From the NCBI GenBank assembly GCA_036378315.1, contig DASUWU010000071.1, positions 26,929-90,928 on the forward strand: DNA of 64,000 nucleotides, given 5' to 3'. The notes beneath the pieces are model-generated. The model did not search any database and was not told the origin of the DNA. It worked only from the letters and a program-made list of their open reading frames with translations. This document shows positions 16,648 through 25,594 of the stretch, in pieces. Position numbers and translations under genes: made by a program. Every line of letters begins with the position of its first letter. Position 1 is the stretch's first letter. The stretch is from CALAED01 sp036378315 (GTDB lineage: Bacteria; Actinomycetota; Actinomycetes; Streptosporangiales; Streptosporangiaceae).

Positions 16648-18123
16648 TCAGTACGCGCCGGATCCGCGGGCGACCGCGGACCATGTCTTCCACAGAATCT
16701 GCAGATCGAGCATGAGGGACCAGTTCTCCACATAGCGCAGATCGAGGCGAACGGATTCCTCCCAGGACAGGTCGCTGCGCCCGTTCACCTGCCACAGCCC
16801 GGTCATACCCGGGCGGACGACCAGCCGCCTCCGCACGTCGTCACCGTACTTGGCGACTTCCTCCGGCAGCGGCGGGCGCGGCCCCACCAGCGACATGTCC
16901 CCCCTGAGCACGTTGATCAACTGCGGCAGCTCGTCGAGGGAGTAACGGCGCAGCTTGGCCCCCACCGGTGTGACGCGAGGGTCCTTCCTGATCTTGAAAA
17001 GTAGGCCATCGTGCTCATTCCGCTGCAGCAGGGCGGGCTTTCGCCGTTCGGCGTCGGCCACCATCGTACGGAACTTCAGCACGGTGAACTCGCGGCCGCC
17101 GCGACCGATCCTGGTCTGCCGGAACAGTACAGGACCTGGGCTGCCCAACCGGATCGCCAGGCCGATCACCACGAGCAGGGGGGTGAGCACCAGCAGCGCG
17201 GCGAGCGCGCCCACCCGGTCGAACAGGGTCTTGACGAGCTGGCGGCCGCCGCTCAGCTCCGGGTGTTCCACGTGCAGCAGCGGCAGCCCGGCGACGGGCC
17301 TGATCGAGATGCGCGGCCCGGCCACGTCCATGAGGGCCGGGGCGACGACCAGCTCGACGTCGTCCTTTTCGAGCTGCCAGGCGAGCCGGCGCAGGGCGAC
17401 GCCGTTCATCTCCGGGCAGGCGAGCACGGCGACGCTGTCCGCGCCGATGTTCTCCACCACGAGCGCCGTCTCGCCGAAGTCGCCGAGGACCGGCACGCCC
17501 TCGACCTCCTTGACGGCGTCGTCCCCGGACGACAGAGCCGCGGGTAGGCAGACGGCCACGATGTCCATGCCGTGGTAACGCTTTTCGCGCAGCAGCCTGA
17601 TCAGGTCGGCGAGCGCGGCGCGGTGGCCGACGGCCACGACGCGCCGCATGAACTTGCCCTCCCACCGGTGGCGGTGCAAGCGCTTACGGAGCTTGTAGCG
17701 TGCCGCGATGTTCAGCGCCGTGGCGAACGGCATCGCGATCACGACATAGCCGCGGGCCACGTCGGTCTTCGTGGCGTACGCGACGACCGCGACCGAGGCG
17801 GTCAGCACGAAGCCGGACTGGAGCACCCGGCGGAACTCCTCGGAGCCGACGCCGATCAGCCGCCGCTCGTAGGCGCGGCAGAGCGCGAGAGTGATCATCC
17901 ATAGGAACGGGAGGACGGCGGTCATCGCGATGTACGGGACGGTGTAGCTGCTCGTCACGCCCCGGAACCTGATGGCGAGGGCGATGATGCCGGCGGCCAG
18001 CATGCACAGGAAGTCGAGGCCGCAGCAGGCCCACAGGTAGGAGGTGGTCCAGCCGCCTGAGCGCTCGCGCCGGAGAGCCGCTGAGCTGTGAGTCACGGAG
18101 CGCACCTTGCCGACCACCGCCAT
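16648..18123 (-). CDS. Exopolysaccharide polyprenyl glycosylphosphotransferase (initiating enzyme)
   Basis: A 491-residue polyisoprenyl-phosphate hexose-1-phosphate transferase of the WbaP/CpsE type. Four N-terminal membrane segments precede a CoA-binding-like domain. A fifth hydrophobic segment (ALLVLTPLLVVIGLAIRL) and the C-terminal bacterial sugar transferase domain follow, with SPGPVLFRQTRIGRGGREF, KFRTM, KLRRYSLDELPQLINV and MSLVGPRPPLPEEV. It would start repeat-unit synthesis by loading a sugar phosphate onto undecaprenyl phosphate. The start has AGGGGGTG upstream, and the 237-nt gap before it probably holds the promoter for the minus-strand arm. Confidence 0.95.
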   Translation of the reverse strand: MAVVGKVRSVTHSSAALRRERSGGWTTSYLWACCGLDFLCMLAAGIIALAIRFRGVTSSYTVPYIAMTAVLPFLWMITLALCRAYERRLIGVGSEEFRRVLQSGFVLTASVAVVAYATKTDVARGYVVIAMPFATALNIAARYKLRKRLHRHRWEGKFMRRVVAVGHRAALADLIRLLREKRYHGMDIVAVCLPAALSSGDDAVKEVEGVPVLGDFGETALVVENIGADSVAVLACPEMNGVALRRLAWQLEKDDVELVVAPALMDVAGPRISIRPVAGLPLLHVEHPELSGGRQLVKTLFDRVGALAALLVLTPLLVVIGLAIRLGSPGPVLFRQTRIGRGGREFTVLKFRTMVADAERRKPALLQRNEHDGLLFKIRKDPRVTPVGAKLRRYSLDELPQLINVLRGDMSLVGPRPPLPEEVAKYGDDVRRRLVVRPGMTGLWQVNGRSDLSWEESVRLDLRYVENWSLMLDLQILWKTWSAVARGSGAY

Positions 18124-18360
18124 TACCGGTCACACCCCCTGCAACGCCTGCCTCTCAAAACACGTGTACGTCACAGGACGCCGCACCACCGCCAAAGGTT
18201 CACGCGTCACCCGAACCCGCCCCGGGTGTCTCTCCGGCGAGCATCTTACGGCCGCATTACTCCCTGCGAGCGGAGATCTGACATATAAAAGGCCTGCTGA
18301 GCTGCACATTTCCGAACACATCCCGGCAAAGCCACCATGTGTTTGGGGCGGCGGCCGGGG

Positions 18361-18939
18361 TCAGGTCGTGGCGTGGAAGCTGTTCTGCGCGGCGGCCAGG
18401 CCGGCATGGATCAGCGCCTCGGTCGCGTCGGCCGCCCGCTCGACGTTGAGGTCGAGCTCCTTGCGCTCGGCCGCGGAGAAGTCGCGCAGCACGAACGCCG
18501 CCGGGTCCATCCGGCCTGGCGGCCGGCCGATGCCGAGCCGCACCCGCAGGTAGTTCCTGTCGCCCAACGACTTGGTGACCGACCGCAGGCCGTTGTGCCC
18601 GTTGTCGCCGCCGCCCTGCTTCAGCCGGATGGCGCCGTAGGGGATGTCGAGCTCGTCGTGCACGACGATCAGCCGGTCGAGCGGCACCTTGAAGAAGTCG
18701 CGCAGCGCGGCCACCGGGCCGCCCGACTCGTTCATGTACGACCGCGGCTTGGCGAGCACGACCCGCTCGCCGCCGAGCCGGCCCTCGACGATCTCGGCGC
18801 GGCCCCTGTGCCGCTTGAACCGGCCGCCCATCCTGGCGGCGAGGACGTCCACCACCATGAAGCCAGCGTTGTGCCGGTTTGCGGCATAGGTCGGACCGGG
18901 ATTGCCGAGGCCCACGACGAGCCAGGTGTCTGTGGCCAT
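18361..18939 (-). CDS. pth: Peptidyl-tRNA hydrolase
   Basis: A 192-residue Pth that releases peptides from prematurely dissociated peptidyl-tRNA. Motifs GLGNPGPTYAANRHNAGFM (catalytic His and Asn), HDELDIPYG and GGGDNGHNGLRS are all present. I chose the ATG at 18939 over upstream in-frame starts because MATDTWLVVGLGNPG is the normal N-terminus and GGAG lies 7 nt upstream. It is the last gene of glmU-prs-rplY-pth, a conserved actinobacterial order. Confidence 0.97.
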   Translation of the reverse strand: MATDTWLVVGLGNPGPTYAANRHNAGFMVVDVLAARMGGRFKRHRGRAEIVEGRLGGERVVLAKPRSYMNESGGPVAALRDFFKVPLDRLIVVHDELDIPYGAIRLKQGGGDNGHNGLRSVTKSLGDRNYLRVRLGIGRPPGRMDPAAFVLRDFSAAERKELDLNVERAADATEALIHAGLAAAQNSFHATT

Positions 18940-19089
18940 CGATGCGCTCCGTCGAGTCCGCCAGGTCAGTGGAGTTCGCCGGCGCCGTCCGCGACGCGAC
19001 AGCGCCCCCTTCCACCGGGACCAGGGCGCCGCCATGTCACGTCTCTCTCGCGTCGATCACTGTCGCCGGCCGGTCCGGCCGGGCGGAGG

Positions 19090-19722
19090 CTACTCGGCCG
19101 GCTCCTGCTCGCCCTCGGTCTCCTCACCGGCCTCGGCCTCCTCCTCGGCCTCGGCAGCGGGCGCCGCGCCGAGGTCTTCGGCCGTGGTCGGCGGCACGAC
19201 GTGGAGGACGAGGGCCTCCTCATCGCCGGCCAGGGAGGCACCCTCGGGCAGCTTCAGGTCTCTCGCGAGCACCTGGGCGCCGATCTGCATGCCTTCGACG
19301 TCGATCTCGACCGCGCTCGGCAACTGGGTCGCCTCGGCTTCCAGCGGGATCTGCACCATCTGCTGGTCCAGCATGCCGCCGGGCGCGATCTCGCCGATGA
19401 GCTGGATGGGGATCTCGACGGTGACCTTCTCGCCGCGGCGGACCATCAACAGATCGACGTGCTCGAGGAACCCCTTGATGGGGTCGCGCTGCACGTCCTT
19501 GGGCAGGGCGAGCGCGCTGCCGCCGTCGAGGCCCTCGACGCGCAGCAGTACGTTCGGGGACTTGAGGGCGAGCATCAGGTCGTGCCCCGGCAGCGTGATG
19601 TGCCGGGGATCGGTGCCATGACCGTAGAGGACGGCGGGCACCTTGCCGGCCCTGCGGGTGCGCCGGGCGGCACCCTTACCGAACTCGGTGCGCGGCTCGG
19701 CCGCGATGCGTACCTCGGACAC
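19090..19722 (-). CDS. rplY: 50S ribosomal protein L25/Ctc, long form
   Basis: A 210-residue bL25 of the Ctc/TL5 type. The N-terminal 5S-rRNA-binding domain reads RTEFGKGAARRTRRAGKVPA and AVLYGHGTDPRHI; the C-terminal beta-barrel TL5 domain is followed by a very acidic Glu/Ala-rich tail. It binds 5S rRNA in the large subunit, and long forms are stress-associated in some bacteria. The GTG start has GGAG 8 nt upstream. It lies between prs and pth on the same strand. Confidence 0.96.
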   Translation of the reverse strand: MSEVRIAAEPRTEFGKGAARRTRRAGKVPAVLYGHGTDPRHITLPGHDLMLALKSPNVLLRVEGLDGGSALALPKDVQRDPIKGFLEHVDLLMVRRGEKVTVEIPIQLIGEIAPGGMLDQQMVQIPLEAEATQLPSAVEIDVEGMQIGAQVLARDLKLPEGASLAGDEEALVLHVVPPTTAEDLGAAPAAEAEEEAEAGEETEGEQEPAE

Positions 19723-19951
19723 GGCGAAAACTCCTCGTCGGCGTTGGCTCTACGGCCTGGGCGGCCGGTGGCTGGTCGGTGGCTCGGACGACGCCCGGCG
19801 CGGAAGTGCGCCGAAGATCGTCAGGTGCCCCCTGCGGCGGCGCAGCGGTCGGTGCGGAACCGGCATGGGAGGCACGCGGTTTCCATACTCTAGCCGATCC
19901 GGACACCCGCGGGCGCATCGGCGTCGGGGCCGGCGCCGCCGTCCACGGGGA

Positions 19952-20941
19952 TCATCTGGATAAGGATTGGCCGCCGAACAGGCTCGTCACGGAGCCGTCG
20001 CTGAAGATCTCGTTGATCGCCCTGGCGATGAGCGGCGCGATCGACACCATGGTCAGCTTGTCGAACCGCTTCTCCTCCGGGATCGGCAGCGTGTTGGTGA
20101 GCACCACCTCGGAGATGCGGGAGTTCTTCAGCCGGTCGACGGCCGGCCCGGACAGCACGCCATGGGTCGCGGCGACGATGACCCGTGCCGCGCCGTGGTC
20201 GAAGAGCGCGTCGGCCGCCTTCACCACCGTGCCGCCCGTGTCGATCATGTCGTCGACCACCACGCACGTGCGCCCGGTGACCTGGCCGACCACGTCGAAG
20301 ACCTTGACCTCGTTGGCGACCTCCGGATCGCGGCGCTTGTGGATGATGGCCATGGGCGCGCCGCCGAGCCGGTCGCTCCACCGTTCGGTCACCCGCACCC
20401 GGCCGGCGTCCGGGGCCACGACGGTGACCTCCGACTTGTCGATCTTGGTCTCCACGTGGGTGGCGAGCAGGTCGAGGGCGAACAGGTGGTCGACCGGCCC
20501 GTCGAAGAACCCTGAGATCTGCGCGGTGTGCAGGTCGACGGCGATGAGCCGGTCGGCCCCGGCGGTCTTGAACAGGTCGGCCATGAGCCGCGCCGAGATG
20601 GGTTCGCGGCCCCGGTGCTTCTTGTCCTGCCTGGCGTACCCGAAGAACGGCGCCACCACGGTGATCCGCTTGGCCGACGCGCGTTTGAGCGCGTCCACCA
20701 TGATCAGCTGCTCCATGATCCACTGGTTGATGGGGCGGGTGTGGCTCTGGATCACGAAAGCGTCGCTGCCGCGCACCGACTCGAGGAAACGGACGAACGT
20801 CTCTCCGTTGGCGAAGTCATGCGCCGTGGTCGGGGTCGGCTCGATGCCGAGATTGTCGGCGACCTCCTTCGCCAGCTCGGGGTACGCGCGGCCGGAGAAG
20901 AGCATGAGTTTCTTCTCGCCGCTCGCCTTGATGACGCTCAC
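19952..20941 (-). CDS. prs: Ribose-phosphate pyrophosphokinase
   Basis: A 329-residue PRPP synthetase converting ribose-5-phosphate and ATP to PRPP for nucleotide, His and Trp synthesis. The flexible-loop segment FGYARQDKKHRGREPIS and the PRPP loop VVVDDMIDTGGTV are intact, and the length is that of class I enzymes. The GTG start overlaps the glmU stop (GTGA), as in many actinobacteria, so the two are translationally coupled. Confidence 0.97.
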   Translation of the reverse strand: MSVIKASGEKKLMLFSGRAYPELAKEVADNLGIEPTPTTAHDFANGETFVRFLESVRGSDAFVIQSHTRPINQWIMEQLIMVDALKRASAKRITVVAPFFGYARQDKKHRGREPISARLMADLFKTAGADRLIAVDLHTAQISGFFDGPVDHLFALDLLATHVETKIDKSEVTVVAPDAGRVRVTERWSDRLGGAPMAIIHKRRDPEVANEVKVFDVVGQVTGRTCVVVDDMIDTGGTVVKAADALFDHGAARVIVAATHGVLSGPAVDRLKNSRISEVVLTNTLPIPEEKRFDKLTMVSIAPLIARAINEIFSDGSVTSLFGGQSLSR

Positions 20942-22416
20942 CTGGCTTCACCCCTCGTGCTGTGGTTGCCGTCGGCCTGCTCGCCCGGTTCGCCCGGTTC
21001 GCGCGCGCGCCGGGCCGCGGCCGCCGACCGCGTGCCCGCCCGCTTGCGCTCCACCCAGCCGTCGACGTTGCGCTGCTGGCCGCGCGCGATGCCGATCGCG
21101 CCGGGCGGAACATCCTTGACCACGGTCGATCCCGCCGCCGTGTACGCGCCGTCGCCGATCTCCACCGGGGCGACCAGGACGGAGTTGCTGCCGACGAAGG
21201 CGCTCGCCCCCACCTCGGTGTGGTGCTTGGCCACCCCGTCGTAGTTGGCGAAGATCGTGCCCGCGCCGATGTTGGCCCCTGGCCCGATGTCCGCATCACC
21301 AACATAGGTCAGGTGCGGCACCTTCGCGCCGGGGCCGACGGCGGCGTTCTTCATCTCGACGTACGTGCCGGCCTTGGCCCCCTCGGCCAGCCGGGCCCCT
21401 GGCCGCAGGTAGGCGAACGGGCCGACGCTGGCGGCGGGGCCGATCTCGGCCGAGTCGCAGACGGCGTTGATCACCTTGGCGTCCGCGCCGACCGAGGTGT
21501 CGGTCAGCGTCACGTTGGGCCCGACCTCTGCCCCCACCTCGATGTGGCTCCGGCCGCGCAGCTGCGTGTTGGGGTGGAGGACGACATCCGGCTCCAGCGT
21601 GACATCGACGTCCACCCATGTGGTCCGCGGGTCGATCACACTGACGCCCGCCCGCATGTGCCCGTCGAGAAGCCGCTCGTTGAGCTGCCGCCGCGCGTGC
21701 GCGAGCTGCACCCGGTCGTTGACCCCCTGCGTCTCCACCCAGTCGGCCGCCTTGGACGCGCCCGCCCGGTGGCCGTCACCGCGCAGGATCCCGACGGCAT
21801 CCGTCAGGTACTCCTCGCCTTTCGCGTTGTCCGTCGTGATCCGGCCCAACGCGCCTTCGAGGAGCTTCCCGTCGAAGGCGTACATGCCGACATTGATCTC
21901 GCGGATCGCCAGCTGCTCGGGGGTCGCGTCCCGGTGCTCGACGATCGCGGTCACCATCTCGCCGTCTCGTACGATCCGCCCGTACCCGCTCGGGTCGGGC
22001 ATCTCGGTGCTCAGCACGGTGGCCGCGTTGCCCTCCGCCTCGTGCGTGCGCACCAGCTCGGCGAGCGTCGCGCCGCGCAGCAGCGGATGGTCCCCGTTCG
22101 TCACGAGTACGGTGCCGGACAGCCTCCCCACCTGCTCGAGCACCATCCGGACGGCGTGCCCAGTGCCGCCCTGCCGCTGCTGCACGACCGGGACGGCGTC
22201 GGGCGCCACCTGCTTGAGGTGCTCGATCACCTGGTCGCGGCCATGGCCGACCACCACGATCAGCCGTTCGGGGTCAAGCTCGCGGGCGGCGGCCAGGACG
22301 TGTCCCACCATGCTGCGCCCGCACAGTTCGTGGAGCACCTTGGGGGTACGGGACTTCATCCGCGTCCCCTCGCCGGCGGCGAGGACGATCACGGCGGCCG
22401 GGCGGCTCGCGCTCAC
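20938..22416 (-). CDS. glmU: Bifunctional UDP-GlcNAc pyrophosphorylase/GlcN-1-P acetyltransferase
   Basis: A 492-residue bifunctional enzyme making UDP-GlcNAc for peptidoglycan. The N-terminal nucleotidyltransferase has VIVLAAGEGTRMKS, QGGTGHAV and NGDHPLL; the C-terminal left-handed beta-helix carries hexapeptide repeats and the acetyltransferase segment NYDGVAKHHTEVG. The roughly 35-residue basic/acidic tail is an actinobacterial feature. The GTG start has GAGGAG upstream. It heads glmU-prs-rplY-pth; tRNA-Gln lies upstream on the same strand. Confidence 0.97.
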   Translation of the reverse strand: MSASRPAAVIVLAAGEGTRMKSRTPKVLHELCGRSMVGHVLAAARELDPERLIVVVGHGRDQVIEHLKQVAPDAVPVVQQRQGGTGHAVRMVLEQVGRLSGTVLVTNGDHPLLRGATLAELVRTHEAEGNAATVLSTEMPDPSGYGRIVRDGEMVTAIVEHRDATPEQLAIREINVGMYAFDGKLLEGALGRITTDNAKGEEYLTDAVGILRGDGHRAGASKAADWVETQGVNDRVQLAHARRQLNERLLDGHMRAGVSVIDPRTTWVDVDVTLEPDVVLHPNTQLRGRSHIEVGAEVGPNVTLTDTSVGADAKVINAVCDSAEIGPAASVGPFAYLRPGARLAEGAKAGTYVEMKNAAVGPGAKVPHLTYVGDADIGPGANIGAGTIFANYDGVAKHHTEVGASAFVGSNSVLVAPVEIGDGAYTAAGSTVVKDVPPGAIGIARGQQRNVDGWVERKRAGTRSAAAARRAREPGEPGEQADGNHSTRGEAR

Positions 22417-22613
22417 TTGGAGGCTCCTCGGCGGTCGCGGACTGGACGGCTCGGGCTGGACGTGTCCTACATCGAGCTGACGCCCCGCGCCGGGTGCGCC
22501 AGGCCGTCACCTGCCCGACACCGGCAGGATACCGGCCTTCGGCCGGGTGTCATCCCAGCCGACCCCACCGCAACCGGACAGGCAGGCTCGAGCCCCGCAC
22601 GGCTTCGGGGGCG

Positions 22614-22686
22614 TGGGGGCGGAGCCCCCATCAGGGGTTCCAGGGGGTCGCGGGGGGTCGCGGGGTGCCAGGGGGTCGCCCCCTGG
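22614..22686. repeat. GC-rich hairpin cluster downstream of tRNA-Gln
   Basis: This 327-nt gene-free stretch (22417-22743) holds two strong hairpins: GGGGGC-gga-GCCCCC (22614-22630 with a flanking T/A pair) and CCAGGGGG-tcg-CCCCCTGG (22668-22686). Between them are direct repeats of the form gggggtcgcg. The cluster begins about 58 nt after the 3' end of tRNA-Gln in its direction of transcription, so it may terminate or process that transcript. Similar hairpins follow tRNA-Ala at 42.5 kb. Confidence 0.7.
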
Positions 22687-22743
22687 ATCAACAGTGCGAG
22701 CCCTCGGCGCAGGCGATCTTCGATCGCCAAGCAAGGAAACCCG

Positions 22744-22815
22744 CTCCGGCGCCAGGACTCGAACCTGAACCGAGGGCACCAAAAACCCTTGTGCTGCCAA
22801 TTACACCACGCCGGA
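22744..22815 (-). tRNA. tRNA-Gln (UUG)
   Basis: A 72-nt cloverleaf on the minus strand. The acceptor stem TCCGGCG pairs with CGCCGGA, the D-arm is GTGTAATTGGCAGCAC, and the anticodon stem AGGGT/GCCCT encloses loop TTTTGGT. The anticodon TTG lies at plus-strand positions 22780-22782, and the T-arm holds TTCGAGT with a 5-bp stem. CCA is not encoded. It lies upstream of glmU, a common position in actinobacteria. Confidence 0.95.
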
Positions 22816-23040
22816 ATGAACGCGGGCATCGGTTACTACGCGCGATACCCGATCCGCGGTTCACCTTACCGGGTGTGGCGGCTTTCCCGCCTGAGCGCGG
22901 GGCGAGGGCATCGCGGCGCGGGTCGGTGAATGTGCCGGCGAACCGGGCATAAGACCAGTTCAACTCCGTTGCCGCGGGACAAAGCGCACATGACGCGAAT
23001 GGAGCGTTTGGACGAACCGTGGGCGGGTAGTCTTGCTGAA

Positions 23041-23071
23041 CTTACGCTGCCGTAGGTTACGGTGGCGTAAG
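23041..23071. promoter_or_regulatory. Long imperfect palindrome upstream of the desaturase
   Basis: A 31-bp near-palindrome: left arm CTTACGCTGCCGTA and right arm TTACGGTGGCGTAAG around a GG centre, with two mismatched pairs. It ends 30 bp before the desaturase start. Such symmetric sites are typical TetR-family operators, and a TetR gene lies just downstream of the desaturase. The rest of the 286-nt gap after tRNA-Gln shows nothing else. Confidence 0.6.
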
Positions 23072-23101
23072 TAAGGCGTCCCTCACAGAAAGTGGGTTCC
23101 C

Positions 23102-24049
23102 ATGACAGCTGCCCCTGTCATCGAGCGGCCGCAGCCGCGAACGCGACCTGACATCGATCCGGAGCCGACCGGCACCATCGAGCGCGTCCTCATCGGCATC
23201 TTCACCGGCGTGCCCTTCCTGGCGCTCTTCGCCGCCATCCCGCTGGCCTGGGGGTGGGGGCTGCTGAGCTGGACCGACATCGCGATCGCCGTGCCCTTCT
23301 ACTACCTCACCGGGCTCGGGGTCACCGTCGGCTTCCACCGGTGCTTCACGCACGGCTCGTTCAAGGCCAATCGCCCGCTGCGCATCGCGCTCGCCGTCGC
23401 CGGCAGCATGGCGATCGAGGGACCGGTGATCAACTGGGTGGCCGACCACCGCCGCCATCACAAGTACTCCGACCGCGAGGGCGACCCGCACTCGCCGTGG
23501 CGGTTCGGGTCCGACTGGAAGGCCCTGATCAAGGGCCTCGTCTGGGCGCACGTCGGCTGGCTGTTCAACCAGGAGAAGACGTCGAAGGAGAAGTTCACCC
23601 CGGATCTGCTCGCCGACAAGGACTTCGTCCGGGTCCACCGGCTCTTCCCCGCGCTCGTCGGAGTCTCCTTCCTGCTGCCCGCCGCGCTCGGCGGCCTGGT
23701 CACCTGGTCCTGGACGGGCGCGCTGACCGCGTTCCTGTGGGCCTCGCTGGTCCGCGTCACGCTGCTGCACCACGTGACCTGGTCCATCAACTCGATCTGC
23801 CACACCTTCGGCAACGAGGACTTCGAGGTACGCGACAAGTCCCGCAACGTGTGGTGGCTGGCGATCGCGTCGTTCGGCGAGTCATGGCACAACCTGCACC
23901 ACGCGGATCCGACCTGCGCCCGGCACGGCGTGCTGAAGGGCCAGATCGACATCAGCGCCCGCGTCATCTGGGCGTTCGAGCGGTTCGGGTGGGTTTCCGA
24001 CGTTCGCTGGCCGAAGGCCGATCGGCTTGCCACGAAACGGATGAGCTGA
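23102..24049 (+). CDS. Acyl-CoA/acyl-lipid desaturase (delta-9 type)
   Basis: A 315-residue membrane-bound di-iron fatty acid desaturase. All three histidine boxes are present: HRCFTH, DHRRHHKYSD and HNLHH, spaced as in delta-9 acyl-CoA desaturases, with four membrane segments between them. It inserts a double bond into fatty acyl chains to adjust membrane fluidity. A 31-bp palindrome precedes it and a TetR regulator follows in the same direction. An electron-donating partner is not in the window. Confidence 0.93.
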   Translation: MTAAPVIERPQPRTRPDIDPEPTGTIERVLIGIFTGVPFLALFAAIPLAWGWGLLSWTDIAIAVPFYYLTGLGVTVGFHRCFTHGSFKANRPLRIALAVAGSMAIEGPVINWVADHRRHHKYSDREGDPHSPWRFGSDWKALIKGLVWAHVGWLFNQEKTSKEKFTPDLLADKDFVRVHRLFPALVGVSFLLPAALGGLVTWSWTGALTAFLWASLVRVTLLHHVTWSINSICHTFGNEDFEVRDKSRNVWWLAIASFGESWHNLHHADPTCARHGVLKGQIDISARVIWAFERFGWVSDVRWPKADRLATKRMS

Positions 24050-24103
24050 CATCGATTTCGCCGCCACGCGTCGACCGCGTCGCCTATCCGTCATTATTCA
24101 AAA

Positions 24104-24883
24104 GTGAGCGAACCTGCCCCGCGGTCCCGAAAACGGATGACCGGCAAGGAACGACGCGAGCAGCTGCTCGACATCTCGCGGGCTCTTTTCGCGGTACGCG
24201 GCTTCGACGGCACGTCCGTCGAAGAGATCGCGGCGCGCGCCGGGGTGTCCAAACCCGTGGTCTACGAGCATTTCGGCGGCAAGGAAGGCCTTTACGCGGT
24301 CGTCGTCGACCGCGAGATGGAGCGGCTGCTCGCGCTGGTGACCAGGGCGGTGCGCGACGGAGTCCACTACCGCGACAAGCTCGAGCAGGCCGCGCTCGCG
24401 TTGCTCGAGTACATCGAGGAGAGCACGGACGGCTTCCGCATCCTCGTGCGGGACTCCCACGGGACGTCGGGCACCGGCGGCTTCGCCAGCCTGCTGAGCG
24501 AGATCGCCCAGCAGGTGGAGCACATCCTGGGGACGGAGTTCGAGCTGCGCGGCTACGACGACAAGACCGCGCCGATGTACGCGCAGATGCTCGTGGGCAT
24601 GGTCGCCCTCACCGGTCAGTGGTGGCTCGAAGTTCGCAGGCCGCGCCGCGAGGAGGTCGCGGCGCACGTGGTGAACCTGGCGTGGAACGGGCTGTCCAGG
24701 CTGGAGCCGAAGCCCCATCTGGACGCCAAGCGCCGGCGCAAGGAACGCGAGAAGCTCGAGCGGCGGGCGGAGAAGGCGTTGGCCAAGGCGGAGCGCAGAA
24801 GCCGGCGGGCCGAGGGGAAGATGGACCTCGATCGCGAGTTGGCGGACTCCGCCGCCGACATCCCCCCGCCCGCCCCGGCCTGA
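24104..24883 (+). CDS. TetR-family regulator with long basic tail
   Basis: A 259-residue TetR regulator. The N-terminal helix-turn-helix reads TSVEEIAARAGVSKPVVYEH; the ligand-binding domain follows, and the last 55 residues are highly charged and basic (KRRRKEREKLERRAEKALAK). The GTG at 24104 lacks a Shine-Dalgarno, so the message may be leaderless or read through from the desaturase, 54 bp upstream. Control of the desaturase through the upstream palindrome is an inference. Confidence 0.9.
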   Translation: MSEPAPRSRKRMTGKERREQLLDISRALFAVRGFDGTSVEEIAARAGVSKPVVYEHFGGKEGLYAVVVDREMERLLALVTRAVRDGVHYRDKLEQAALALLEYIEESTDGFRILVRDSHGTSGTGGFASLLSEIAQQVEHILGTEFELRGYDDKTAPMYAQMLVGMVALTGQWWLEVRRPRREEVAAHVVNLAWNGLSRLEPKPHLDAKRRRKEREKLERRAEKALAKAERRSRRAEGKMDLDRELADSAADIPPPAPA

Positions 24884-24923
24884 CGCGGGGGGCGCCTGAG
24901 GCGGGGAGCCGAGGCTGTCGCCG

Positions 24924-25487
24924 TCAGCCGCCCGGCGGCACGGCGTCGCGGGTGACCGCCGTGCGCGGCGCCACCTGCGCGGCGATGCGGTCGGCCCACG
25001 CCTCGATCGCCGGCCAGTTCCGGTGGTCGCCGTAGCGGCCGCCCATGAGCCGGAAGAACGCCCGCCCGGTGGCCGGCCAGTGGGACGGTGCGATCACCCC
25101 GGCGAAGTTGCGATGCTCGCGCGCGCCCACGGCCGCGCGGAAGCCGGCGATCTCCGCTGTCTCCTTGCGCAGGGCGCGCAGCCGTCTCGCCACTCCCGGC
25201 GGATACATGCCGTCCTCGTCGCCCAGGGTGCTGACGCTGAACAGCCAGACCGGGACCCGGCGCAGCCGGGCCGCGTTGTGGTCGACGAAGCGCGCGGCGG
25301 CCGGGAGCCATTTCCCGCCGTGCACGGCGCTGCCGAGCACGACCGCGTCGAACTTCCCCAGATCGTCGATGCCGCTCATCGCCCGGACCTCGACGGCGAT
25401 CCCGCGCCGCCGCAGCCGATCGGCGATCCGCTCCCCGACGCCGCGCGTCGAACCGTACATCGTCGTGTAGCCGACCAGTACCACCAT
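24924..25487 (-). CDS. Flavodoxin-domain protein
   Basis: A 187-residue protein with a flavodoxin-like fold resembling the HemG-type group. The N-terminal strand VVLVGYTTMYGSTRGVGERI contains the FMN-phosphate loop, and VVLGSAVHGGKWLPAAARFV matches the second flavin-binding loop. It probably carries electrons with FMN. A protoporphyrinogen oxidase role is possible but unsupported by neighbours. I chose ATG 25487 because GGAAGG is 8 nt upstream; the GTG at 25496 would overlap that site. Confidence 0.82.
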   Translation of the reverse strand: MVVLVGYTTMYGSTRGVGERIADRLRRRGIAVEVRAMSGIDDLGKFDAVVLGSAVHGGKWLPAAARFVDHNAARLRRVPVWLFSVSTLGDEDGMYPPGVARRLRALRKETAEIAGFRAAVGAREHRNFAGVIAPSHWPATGRAFFRLMGGRYGDHRNWPAIEAWADRIAAQVAPRTAVTRDAVPPGG

Positions 25488-25594
25488 GGCCGTCACCTTC
25501 CGCCCGCACCGCCGCTTTCACAATGGGCGGGCCGGGTCCCGGCCGCCAGAGGCAAAGGTCCCCAGGGCCGCCGGCCGGTGACCTGCCGGCCGCG

